Positions 1-5,369 of a stretch of 7,514 bases of DNA are shown in pieces. A model generated the notes under the pieces. The model was not told where the DNA came from. It worked only from the letters and a program-made list of their open reading frames with translations, and did no database searches. Location: contig CAMFLG010000144.1 of NCBI GenBank assembly GCA_945957495.1, positions 1 to 7,514 on the forward strand, in the 5' to 3' direction. How positions within the stretch are numbered: position 1 is the first letter of the stretch; every line of letters starts with the position of its first letter. A program made the translations under genes and the position numbers. This DNA comes from an uncultured Pseudorhodobacter sp. Lineage in GTDB: Bacteria > Pseudomonadota > Alphaproteobacteria > Rhodobacterales > Rhodobacteraceae.

Positions 1-48
1 CGAGATTCCTCTACGTCTCGTGGGCTCGGAGATGTGTATAAGAGACAG
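1..48 (+). other. Illumina Nextera i7 sequencing adapter (artefact)
   Basis: This is synthetic sequence, not part of the genome. Bases 1-6 (CGAGAT) match the end of the P7 flow-cell oligo. Bases 7-14 (TCCTCTAC) match a Nextera i7 index, which I recall as N712. Bases 15-29 are the Nextera Read 2 stretch, and bases 30-48 are the 19-bp Tn5 mosaic end AGATGTGTATAAGAGACAG. The parts are in the exact order of a Nextera library molecule read inward from P7. Genomic DNA therefore starts at base 49, and the contig ended here because a read ran into adapter. Any reading frame through it, such as a minus-strand frame whose product ends in SYTHLRAHET, is spurious. Confidence 0.97.
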
Positions 49-253
49 GCCTTAGGATTCGCGGCCTTAGCATCGGACAAACAAACTCAAGGAATTTCCT
101 ATTTGCGTGATCGACGTTGGCCCTGGAACACCCTGCGACATATGGCCTTGGGCGTGGCCTGAACTGACATAGGATTTGCCAGTTGCCCTGATTGGGGCCT
201 AGCATCTGGCAGGGCCAGCGATGGAACCCGCAACCGGTTCGGGAGGACTGTCC
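49..253. other. Non-coding leader upstream of the amidohydrolase gene
   Basis: These 205 bases hold no gene I can support. The contig breaks off just upstream, so any gene to the left is lost. Two small symmetric elements are visible: the palindrome AGGAATTTCCT at 90-100, and CTGGC-AGG-GCCAG at 206-218, about 22 bases before the Shine-Dalgarno of the next gene. A weak promoter-like pair (TTGGCC at 117-122 with CATATG near 138-143) has a short spacer and is not convincing. The promoter of the amidohydrolase probably lies here but cannot be placed. Confidence 0.5.
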
Positions 254-2191
254 ATGAAGATCAGCCGCAGAACATTTCTGATGACATCGACCGCCGTTCT
301 GGCGGCAGGGCCGCTGTTGGCGCAGGCCAGTGGCCCCGCCGACACCATCTATTCCGGCGGCACGATCCTGACGATCAACGATGCCGCCCCGAAGGCAGAG
401 GCTGTTGCCGTCAAGGACGGCCGCATCCTTGCGGTGGGCAATGCTGCGGACATCATGGCGCTGAAAGGCGACAACACCCGCATGGTCGATCTGGGCGGGC
501 GCACGATGTTGCCGGGCTTTGTGGACCCGCATGGCCATGTCATGGGCGGCGGCCTGCAGGCGATCAGCGCCAACATGCTGGCCCCGCCGGATGGCAAAGT
601 GACCGATATCGCAAGCTTACAAGCCACGCTGAAGGAATGGGCCGCGGCGAATGAAGCGGTGGTGAAGGCCGCCAACATCATTCTGGGCTTTGGCTATGAC
701 CAATCGCAGCTGAAAGAGTTGCGCGCGCCCAGCAAGGAAGATCTGGATGCGGTTTCGGCCGATATTCCCGTGGTGGTGGTGCATCAATCGGGCCATATGG
801 GCGCGCTGAACAGCAAGGCGCTGGCACTGGCGGGCTATACCGCCGACAGCAAAGATCCTGTCGGCGGCGTCATCGAACGCATACCGGGCAGCCAGGAACC
901 CTACGGCGTTGTGGAAGAGGCGGCCTGGTTCAGCATCATGCCGAAACTTCTGGGCAATGTCGGCCCCAGCGGGATGAAGGCCGTGGCAAAGGCGGGGGCA
1001 GAGTTGTGGGCCTCGTTCGGCTACACCACCGCGCAAGAGGGCCGTTCCAGCAAACCGATGGACGCGGTTCTGAAAGAGGCAACTGGCGACGGCACGATCA
1101 AGATCGACGTGGTGACATTCCCCGATTTCACCACCGACCGCGATTATATCAAAACCAACGCCAGCCGCAGCTATGACAATCACTTCCGGGTGGGCGGGAT
1201 CAAACTGACGATTGACGGATCGCCACAAGGATTTACCGCCTGGCGCGACCGGCCCTATTACGCGCCGGTGGGGAATTTCCCGGTGGGATATGCCGGTTAT
1301 CCGGCCGCCACGCATGATCAGGTGCTGGAGGTGGTGGATTGGGCCTTTGGCAACAACGTGCAGATGCTGGTGCATTCGAATGGCGAAGCCTCCAGCGACC
1401 TGTTGCTGGCCGCGATTGCGGCATCGGAACAGAAATACGGCATGGCCGACCGCCGCCCGGTGCTGGTGCATGGCCAGTTCCTGCGTGAAGATCAGGTGCA
1501 AAAGGCCGTTGATCTGAATGTGTTCCCGTCGCTGTTCCCGATGCACACTTTCTATTGGGGCGACTGGCACCGCGACCATACCGTAGGCCCGGCACTGGCG
1601 GACAATATCTCGCCGACCGGCTGGTTCTTGCAGCGCGGCGCGCGGTTCACCTCGCATTCCGATGCGCCGGTGGCCTTCCCCGACACGATGCGGATACTGA
1701 GTGCGACGGTCACGCGGCGGTCGCGGTCGGGTGACATTATCGGGCCAACCCAACGGGTCAGCGTTGAAACCGCGTTGAAGTCTATGACGCTCTGGGCGGC
1801 TTATGAGCTGTTCGAAGATGCCGACAAGGGCTCTATCGAGGTGGGCAAGCTGGCTGATTTCGTGATCCTTTCGGATGATCCCACGGCGATTGACCCCGAA
1901 ACGCTGGATACCTTGAAGGTGACAGAGACGATCAAGGAAGATCAGTCGATCTTTGTACGGGGCGAAAAGAAGGCCGATCTTCTGCGGCCGCACGACATCA
2001 CCAACCCCGGCCTTTATGATATGATGCGGCAGGTTCATATCCTGCGCAAACTGCGGCATCTGCCGGAAGCCTATCGCACGGCAGAGGCGCGGGACTATAT
2101 CGACCGGGGCTATGATGATTGCGCGATGGGGATGTTGTTGCCGGAAATCTTTGGCATTGCCGAGGATAACCCTGCGGTCGCGCTGAACTGA
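254..2191 (+). CDS. Tat-exported YtcJ-like amidohydrolase (amidohydrolase 3 family)
   Basis: This encodes a 645-residue metal-dependent hydrolase of the amidohydrolase superfamily, YtcJ/amidohydrolase-3 branch. Members cleave C-N bonds such as amides and N-formyl groups; the substrate here is unknown. The start at 254 is preceded by GGGAGGA (241-247) six bases away and puts a twin-arginine signal at the N-terminus: S4-RRTFLM, a hydrophobic stretch, then AQA with likely cleavage after residue 25. An upstream in-frame ATG at 221 lacks such a site and would bury the signal. The predicted location is the periplasm. Visible motifs are the HxH metal site in DPHGHV (H93, H95), H177-QSGH typical of the family, GGIKLTIDGSPQG (K317 the possible carboxylated lysine), H374 in VHSNGEA, H406 in VLVHGQF, and D470 in TSHSDAP. 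The catalytic set looks intact. A C-terminal extension (about 572-645) follows the usual end of the fold. Confidence 0.93.
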   Translation: MKISRRTFLMTSTAVLAAGPLLAQASGPADTIYSGGTILTINDAAPKAEAVAVKDGRILAVGNAADIMALKGDNTRMVDLGGRTMLPGFVDPHGHVMGGGLQAISANMLAPPDGKVTDIASLQATLKEWAAANEAVVKAANIILGFGYDQSQLKELRAPSKEDLDAVSADIPVVVVHQSGHMGALNSKALALAGYTADSKDPVGGVIERIPGSQEPYGVVEEAAWFSIMPKLLGNVGPSGMKAVAKAGAELWASFGYTTAQEGRSSKPMDAVLKEATGDGTIKIDVVTFPDFTTDRDYIKTNASRSYDNHFRVGGIKLTIDGSPQGFTAWRDRPYYAPVGNFPVGYAGYPAATHDQVLEVVDWAFGNNVQMLVHSNGEASSDLLLAAIAASEQKYGMADRRPVLVHGQFLREDQVQKAVDLNVFPSLFPMHTFYWGDWHRDHTVGPALADNISPTGWFLQRGARFTSHSDAPVAFPDTMRILSATVTRRSRSGDIIGPTQRVSVETALKSMTLWAAYELFEDADKGSIEVGKLADFVILSDDPTAIDPETLDTLKVTETIKEDQSIFVRGEKKADLLRPHDITNPGLYDMMRQVHILRKLRHLPEAYRTAEARDYIDRGYDDCAMGMLLPEIFGIAEDNPAVALN

Positions 2192-2216
2192 ACCGATGCG
2201 GGCGGCATTGCTGACG

Positions 2217-2250
2217 TTGACAACGCAGGGGCTGGACCGATAGGTCTGGC
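2217..2250 (+). promoter_or_regulatory. Candidate promoter and hairpin upstream of azlC
   Basis: A perfect TTGACA -35 box lies at 2217-2222. With a 16-bp spacer, GATAGG (2239-2244) is a weak -10 with three of six matches. Transcription would then begin near 2251, leaving almost no leader before the ATG at 2255. The same stretch forms an imperfect inverted repeat: arms 2231-2238 and 2243-2250, eight pairs including two G:U, GATA loop. That could act as an operator or, if transcription starts further upstream, hide the weak AGG ribosome site. The -35 match is firm; the rest is tentative. Confidence 0.4.
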
Positions 2251-2254
2251 CCCC

Positions 2255-2986
2255 ATGTCACAGCCGCCGCCGAAATCCAGTTTTGCCGCCGGGCTGATCA
2301 CCGCCCTGCCGATTGCCTTGGGCTATTTCCCCATCGCGTTTTCCTTTGGCGTCGCCGCCACCCGCGCCGGGCTTGGCGTGATTGAGGCGTTTGGCCTTTC
2401 CCTGATCATCTACGCCGGGGCGGCGCAGTTTCTGGCGCTGGCGCTGATCACCGGCGGGGCGCCGGTGCTGGTGTCGGCCTTTACGCTGGTGGCGATGAAT
2501 GTGCGGCATGTGTTGTATGGCCCGGCGCTGATCAAGCGGGCCGGGGCGGATGCGCGCACGCGCCACGCCTGGGCCTGGGCGTTCGGGTTGACGGATGAGG
2601 TGTTCGGCGCGGCGCTGGGCGCGCTGGCGCGCGGTAAGGTGCGGTTTTCCGAACCTTTCATGTTCGGGCTGACAATCGGCGCCTATGCGTCCTGGCTGTC
2701 GGGCACGGCGCTGGGCGCCTTTGCCGGCGGCGGCGCGTTAGAGGGGTGGCCCGCAGTGGATGCGGCGCTGGGCTTCATGTTGCCCGCCCTGTTTCTGGCG
2801 CTGCTGTTGTCGATCCTGTCCAGGGCGCAACTGCCGGTGATTGCGATTGCCGGGGGGACGACGGTGGCGGTGACGCTGGCCTGGTCGGGCACGGCGGGGA
2901 TCTTGGCGGGGATGGTTGCGGGCGCCGTTTCGGGCGTTCTGGGCTTGGGGCGCGAAAAATCGGGGCGGGGCAAACATGCGGGCTGA
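2255..2986 (+). CDS. azlC: AzlC-family branched-chain amino acid exporter, large subunit
   Basis: This 243-residue integral membrane protein belongs to the AzlC family, the large subunit of a two-component exporter (AzlCD in Bacillus, YgaZH in E. coli) that moves valine, leucine and analogues out across the inner membrane. Family marks are YAGAAQF (53-59), N82-VRHVLYG, and the F110-GLTDE segment. At least five hydrophobic spans alternate with short polar loops, and the length is normal for the family. The basic tail (REKSGRGKHAG) is probably cytoplasmic. The ATG at 2255 starts 63 bp after the amidohydrolase stop and has only a weak AGG upstream, but the next in-frame ATG (residue 81) would remove conserved sequence. 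The last 11 bases overlap azlD, so the two are translationally coupled. The exact substrate is not shown by sequence. Confidence 0.93.
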   Translation: MSQPPPKSSFAAGLITALPIALGYFPIAFSFGVAATRAGLGVIEAFGLSLIIYAGAAQFLALALITGGAPVLVSAFTLVAMNVRHVLYGPALIKRAGADARTRHAWAWAFGLTDEVFGAALGALARGKVRFSEPFMFGLTIGAYASWLSGTALGAFAGGGALEGWPAVDAALGFMLPALFLALLLSILSRAQLPVIAIAGGTTVAVTLAWSGTAGILAGMVAGAVSGVLGLGREKSGRGKHAG

Positions 2987-3302
2987 GATTCTGACGCTGG
3001 CGCTGATCGTCGGGGCCTGTACCTGGGCCTTTCGCTATTTCCCGACCAAAGCGAACCTGTCGGCGATTGCGCCCGACGGGCTGTTGTCGCGGTTTCTGGC
3101 GGCCACCGGCCCTGCGGCGATTGCAACGCTGTTTGTCGCCTCGGCGCTGCCGATGCTGGGCGGCGGGGCGAAACTGCCGCTGGTCTGCGGCGTGGCGGCG
3201 GTGGTTGCGGTTTACGCGATCACGCGGTCGGTGGTTGGGGCCACTTTGGCCGGTTCGGCAGCCTATGGGCTGGTGGTCTGGCTGGCGGCGGCAACGGGCT
3301 GA
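2976..3302 (+). CDS. azlD: AzlD-family branched-chain amino acid exporter, small subunit
   Basis: This 108-residue membrane protein is the small partner of AzlC, as YgaH is to YgaZ. The family look is clear: a first helix followed by TWAFRYFPT (16-24), then GPAAIATLFVASALP (45-59), and two further helices (about 69-83 and 90-105) with R84 between them. The ATG at 2976 overlaps the end of azlC by 11 bases and is preceded by G-rich CGGGGCGGGG (2961-2970) that can pair with 16S rRNA. An in-frame ATG at 2916 would add 20 non-hydrophobic residues deep inside azlC and was rejected. The overlap implies matched synthesis of the two subunits. No terminator with a T-tract follows. Confidence 0.93.
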   Translation: MRAEILTLALIVGACTWAFRYFPTKANLSAIAPDGLLSRFLAATGPAAIATLFVASALPMLGGGAKLPLVCGVAAVVAVYAITRSVVGATLAGSAAYGLVVWLAAATG

Positions 3303-3379
3303 CGCGCGCATCTTGCAGTCTTGCGCGGCCAAGCTAAGCTGCGCAAAAGCGGGAAACTTTTGGCAAAGGGAATTGGGCC
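3303..3379 (+). promoter_or_regulatory. Spacer with possible promoter before the DUF4239 gene
   Basis: This 77-bp gap carries TTGCAG (3313-3318) and TAAGCT (3335-3340) separated by 16 bp, a plausible but weak alphaproteobacterial promoter. The TAAGCT lies partly in the loop of the inverted repeat listed separately. A ribosome site AAAGGGAA sits at 3365-3372, seven bases before the ATG at 3380. Confidence 0.25.
3321..3346. repeat. Inverted repeat (hairpin) between azlD and the DUF4239 gene
   Basis: Arms TTGCGCGGC (3321-3329) and GCTGCGCAA (3338-3346) pair over nine positions with one G:U and an eight-base loop. No run of T follows directly, so it is not a canonical Rho-independent terminator. 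It could be a Rho-assisted 3' end for azlCD, protecting the message, or a protein-binding palindrome over the candidate promoter of the next gene. Confidence 0.5.
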
Positions 3380-4189
3380 ATGACGGCAGTGTTGGCAGAG
3401 CTTGCGGCCCACAACATGGCGATGTTTTTCGTGCTGTTGGCGGCGGCGCAGCTGATCGCGAAAGAGGCCGGCTATGCCATGGGCCGCTATCAGATGCGCA
3501 AGCCGAATTTCAAGGATGACAGCGTTGGTATGGTGTCGGCCAGCATCTTTGGTCTGCTGGCCTTTTCGCTGGCGTTCAACCTGTCGCTGGCGTCGGGCCG
3601 CTACAATGACCGGCTGACGGCGGCGCTGGATGAGGCGAATTCGATCGGCACGCTTTGGCTGCAGGCCAAGGCGGTGGACAATCCGCGCGCTGCCGCAATC
3701 GCCGATCTGACCGAGCAGTATATTCACCTGCGCATCAAGGGCATCACGGCGGACTGGGGCGCGGATGACATCAAGAATGCCGCCGCAGAAGTATCGCAGC
3801 TGCAGAATGAAATGTGGGGCCATCTGACCGCGCTGCTGCGCGACCGCATTGATCCGCAGGTCACACAACTGACCGCGTCGATGAACGCGACCTTTGACAG
3901 CACCACCACGATGCAGAACATCTCACACCGCACGACGCCGCCGGATGTGATCTGGCTGCTGTTGTGGATGACGGTGGTGGCGATGGGGGTGATGGGGTTC
4001 CAGTTCGCGCTGAACGGGCATCCGCACCGGCTGTTGGGGTTGACGACGATTCTGGTCTGGACCTCGGTTCTGATGGTGATCCTTGATCTGGGGGCGGCGC
4101 GGATCGGCGATATCCGGGTCGATGTCTCTGCCTATGAATCGACGATCAGCAGCATGAAACCGATTCCCATCCCCGCGCTTGCGCCCTGA
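3380..4189 (+). CDS. DUF4239 / bestrophin-like domain membrane protein
   Basis: This 269-residue inner-membrane protein resembles the DUF4239 (bestrophin-like) family, whose function is not established. It has two N-terminal spans (about 13-31 and 49-71), a soluble mainly helical middle (about 72-188), and two C-terminal spans (about 190-212 and 218-238). The family signature runs through the second span into the soluble part: GLLAFSLAFNLSLASGRYNDR followed by LDEANSIGTLWLQA (residues 83-96). The middle region has spaced hydrophobic and charged residues that suggest an amphipathic helical bundle, possibly for oligomer formation. AAAGGGAA (3365-3372) precedes the start. Hairpins lie in the gaps on both sides, so it may be its own unit. 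Relation to true bestrophin chloride channels is distant, and transport activity should not be assumed. Confidence 0.8.
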   Translation: MTAVLAELAAHNMAMFFVLLAAAQLIAKEAGYAMGRYQMRKPNFKDDSVGMVSASIFGLLAFSLAFNLSLASGRYNDRLTAALDEANSIGTLWLQAKAVDNPRAAAIADLTEQYIHLRIKGITADWGADDIKNAAAEVSQLQNEMWGHLTALLRDRIDPQVTQLTASMNATFDSTTTMQNISHRTTPPDVIWLLLWMTVVAMGVMGFQFALNGHPHRLLGLTTILVWTSVLMVILDLGAARIGDIRVDVSAYESTISSMKPIPIPALAP

Positions 4190-4207
4190 GGGCGGGATCG
4201 GCTTGCA

Positions 4208-4228
4208 GTCGCGCCCAATCGGCGCGAC
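4208..4228. repeat. Perfect 8-bp inverted repeat before the DUF3775 gene
   Basis: GTCGCGCC (4208-4215) and GGCGCGAC (4221-4228) are exactly complementary around a five-base loop (CAATC). The hairpin begins 19 bases after the DUF4239 stop and ends eight bases before the next Shine-Dalgarno. It lacks a T-tract. It may end or stabilise the upstream message, or form a 5' stem that keeps the ribosome site open. Confidence 0.55.
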
Positions 4229-4235
4229 AGTGGCC

Positions 4236-4242
4236 AAGGAGG
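4236..4242 (+). promoter_or_regulatory. Strong Shine-Dalgarno for the DUF3775 gene
   Basis: AAGGAGG at 4236-4242 is a near-perfect complement to the 16S rRNA tail, six bases before the ATG at 4249. It is the strongest ribosome site in the left half of the window and fixes the start. It suggests the small protein is made in quantity. Confidence 0.85.
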
Positions 4243-4248
4243 TACGAC

Positions 4249-4566
4249 ATGCTGGAAATTGCACCCGCCAAGGTGGTTCAGATCATCTATCAGTTCCGCG
4301 AAGGCCCTGCCGCGCGGGCAGAGTTGCACGGTTTTATCGCCGGGCTGAACGACGACGAAAAGGCGCAACTGACCGCCATCGTCTGGGTCGGGCGTGGTGA
4401 GTTCGAACCCGAGGATTTTGACGCCGCCGTTGCCATGGTGATGCGCGAGGCGACTGCGCCCACCGAAGATTACCTGATGGGCATTCCGCTGTTGTCCGAA
4501 CATCTGGAATCCGGGCTGGAGGCCTTGGGCATCGACGTGACCGGCGAGGAAGAAGACCTGCTGTAA
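4249..4566 (+). CDS. DUF3775 domain-containing protein
   Basis: This 105-residue soluble acidic protein matches what I know of the DUF3775 family, small proteins found widely in alphaproteobacteria with no assigned function. The recognisable core is ELHGFIAGLNDDEKAQL (25-41) then VWVGRGEFEPEDF (45-57), followed by the second block YLMGIPLLSEHLESGLEALG (75-94). It ends in an acidic tail (EEEDLL). There is no signal peptide, membrane span or cysteine. trxC follows 60 bp downstream in the same direction, with a possible promoter in the gap, so co-transcription is uncertain. The family call is firm; no role is claimed. Confidence 0.85.
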   Translation: MLEIAPAKVVQIIYQFREGPAARAELHGFIAGLNDDEKAQLTAIVWVGRGEFEPEDFDAAVAMVMREATAPTEDYLMGIPLLSEHLESGLEALGIDVTGEEEDLL

Positions 4567-4585
4567 GGGTCTTGCAGGGCTGGCC

Positions 4586-4608
4586 TTGCCTTCCCACATA
4601 TATGGCAA
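4586..4608. promoter_or_regulatory. Possible operator/promoter region of trxC
   Basis: TTGCC (4586-4590) and GGCAA (4604-4608) form a dyad with a 13-bp centre that includes ATATAT, the only AT-rich spot in this gap. TTGCAG at 4572-4577 could serve as a -35 box, but no good -10 lies at the right distance. The layout would suit a dimeric regulator, since trxC is an oxidative-stress gene in other bacteria, but it does not match the known OxyR consensus. Weak evidence. Confidence 0.25.
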
Positions 4609-4626
4609 ATCGAATGTGAGGATGCC

Positions 4627-5079
4627 ATGGCAGAAACAAGTGACAAGGCAGCGGTCAAACTGTGCTGCGCCACCTGTGGTCAGATGAACCGGGTGCCGGT
4701 GGACCGGCTTGCGGCGGGGCCCAAATGCGGGTCTTGCGGCGATCCGCTGGTGGATGGCCGGGTGATCGAGCTGGACGTCAAGGCGCATGACAAGGCTACG
4801 CGCGGCGATGAGTTGCCGCTTCTGGTGGATTACTGGGCGCCCTGGTGCGGCCCCTGCCGGGCAATGGCCCCGGAATTCGTCAAGGCGGCCAAGGCGTTGA
4901 CCGGGCGGGCACGGCTGGCCAAGCTGAACACCGAAGACAACCCCGACATCGCGCAGCGCGCGCGGATCCAAGGCATTCCGGCCCTGGTGCTGTATGTGCG
5001 CGGGCGTGAAGTGGCCCGGCTTGCCGGTGCGCGCCCCGCCAGCGATATCGTGGCCTTCGTGCAGGGCAAGATCGGCTGA
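4627..5079 (+). CDS. trxC: Thioredoxin 2 (TrxC)
   Basis: This 150-residue cytoplasmic protein-disulfide reductase is thioredoxin 2. It passes electrons from thioredoxin reductase to oxidised proteins and is typically induced by oxidative stress. The N-terminal zinc ribbon is present with both pairs, C14-x-x-C17 and C34-x-x-C37, plus an extra C13. The thioredoxin fold follows: buried D68 in LLVDYWAPW, active site W73-CGPC (C74, C77), and the cis-proline P118 in GIPAL. The length suits TrxC, whereas TrxA lacks the first 40 or so residues. GTGAGGA (4616-4622) lies four bases before the ATG at 4627. All catalytic residues are intact. A tRNA gene with its own promoter follows, so trxC is probably last in its transcript. 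Confidence 0.95.
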   Translation: MAETSDKAAVKLCCATCGQMNRVPVDRLAAGPKCGSCGDPLVDGRVIELDVKAHDKATRGDELPLLVDYWAPWCGPCRAMAPEFVKAAKALTGRARLAKLNTEDNPDIAQRARIQGIPALVLYVRGREVARLAGARPASDIVAFVQGKIG

Positions 5080-5128
5080 TCTGCCGGGCCGGGGTTGCGG
5101 GATGCGACATATGGCGCGCGCGGCCTGC

Positions 5129-5156
5129 TTGACAAAGCCGCGCCAATCCGCAAATT
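5129..5156 (+). promoter_or_regulatory. Promoter of tRNA-Ala
   Basis: A consensus TTGACA -35 (5129-5134) is followed after 16 bp by CAAATT (5151-5156), three of six matches to TATAAT. Initiation would fall near 5163, four bases before the mature tRNA. The bases between -10 and start (CGCGCCCG) are almost all G/C, as in stringently controlled stable-RNA promoters. The -35 lies in the loop of a perfect 7-bp inverted repeat (GCGCGGC 5118-5124, GCCGCGC 5137-5143), which could be chance in such GC-rich DNA or the 3' end of the trxC message. Confidence 0.6.
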
Positions 5157-5166
5157 TCGCGCCCGT

Positions 5167-5242
5167 GGGGCAATAGCTCAGTTGGGAGAGCGTATCGTTC
5201 GCAATGATAAGGTCAGGGGTTCGATCCCCCTTTGCTCCACCA
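5167..5242 (+). tRNA. tRNA-Ala (anticodon CGC)
   Basis: The 76-base gene folds as a full cloverleaf with CCA encoded (5240-5242). The acceptor is GGGGCAA (5167-5173) with TTGCTCC (5232-5238), including the G3:U70 pair that marks alanine tRNAs, and A73 as discriminator. The D-arm is GCTC/GAGC. The anticodon stem TATCG/TGATA closes with a G:U pair around loop TTCGCAA, giving anticodon CGC at 5200-5202, which reads GCG. The T-arm AGGGG/CCCCT carries loop TTCGATC. The GCG codon is common in these genes, so a dedicated tRNA makes sense. It is transcribed singly, between its own promoter and terminator. Confidence 0.97.
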
Positions 5243-5261
5243 GACCTTTGCTGAACCGACC

Positions 5262-5283
5262 GGGCCGCGCTGCGGCCCTTTTT
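5262..5283 (+). terminator. Rho-independent terminator of tRNA-Ala
   Basis: GGGCCGC (5262-5268) and GCGGCCC (5272-5278) form a perfect seven-pair G/C stem with a three-base loop (GCT), directly followed by five T (5279-5283). This is a textbook intrinsic terminator, starting 20 bases after the tRNA CCA. It isolates the tRNA from the regulator gene downstream. Confidence 0.93.
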
Positions 5284-5322
5284 CATGCGGCGCGCGCATG
5301 GGCTGGCAGAGGGATGACAAGG

Positions 5323-5342
5323 CCCTGCCCGCTGTGGCAGGG
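5323..5342. repeat. Inverted repeat in the leader of the GntR gene
   Basis: CCCTGCC (5323-5329) and GGCAGGG (5336-5342) are perfectly complementary around a six-base loop, 27 bases before the regulator start. There is no T-tract on either strand. As GntR regulators often control themselves, an operator is possible, but the G/C-rich sequence is unlike the AT-centred sites usual for the FCD group. A leader hairpin is equally likely. Confidence 0.4.
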
Positions 5343-5369
5343 TGGCGGCCCAGACAAGTGCAGAGCGTC

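Noticed and set aside
117..143. Promoter TTGGCC / CATATG before the amidohydrolase gene
   Set aside because: The spacer is about 15 bp and both boxes are poor matches; it cannot be told from chance.
221..253. Upstream ATG at 221 as the amidohydrolase start
   Set aside because: It would place 11 residues before the twin-arginine signal and has no good ribosome site; GGGAGGA is placed correctly for the ATG at 254.
11..538. Minus-strand open frame running into the contig start
   Set aside because: Its end is translated adapter, and the rest is antisense to the amidohydrolase gene and its leader. No ribosome site or family motif was seen.
617..2059. Long minus-strand open frame (480 codons) opposite the amidohydrolase gene
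   Set aside because: It is antisense to a gene with clear family motifs, and its product is rich in Arg, His and Gln with no recognisable domain. Such frames are typical shadows in GC-rich DNA.
5215..5242. tRNA 3' end as an attachment site of an integrated element
   Set aside because: No second copy of the tRNA 3' half, no integrase and no change in gene style are seen on either side within the window.
4132..5286. Minus-strand open frame of 384 codons spanning DUF3775, trxC and the tRNA
   Set aside because: It runs antisense through two firm genes and a tRNA. Its start includes the GDRTPDLIIANDTLSQLSY type of peptide known as an artefact of translating tRNA genes backwards.
5232..5369. N-terminally extended GntR protein starting at 5232 or 5298
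   Set aside because: The first would begin inside the tRNA and read through its terminator. Neither extension has homology-like sequence; the family N-terminus fits the ATG at 5370.
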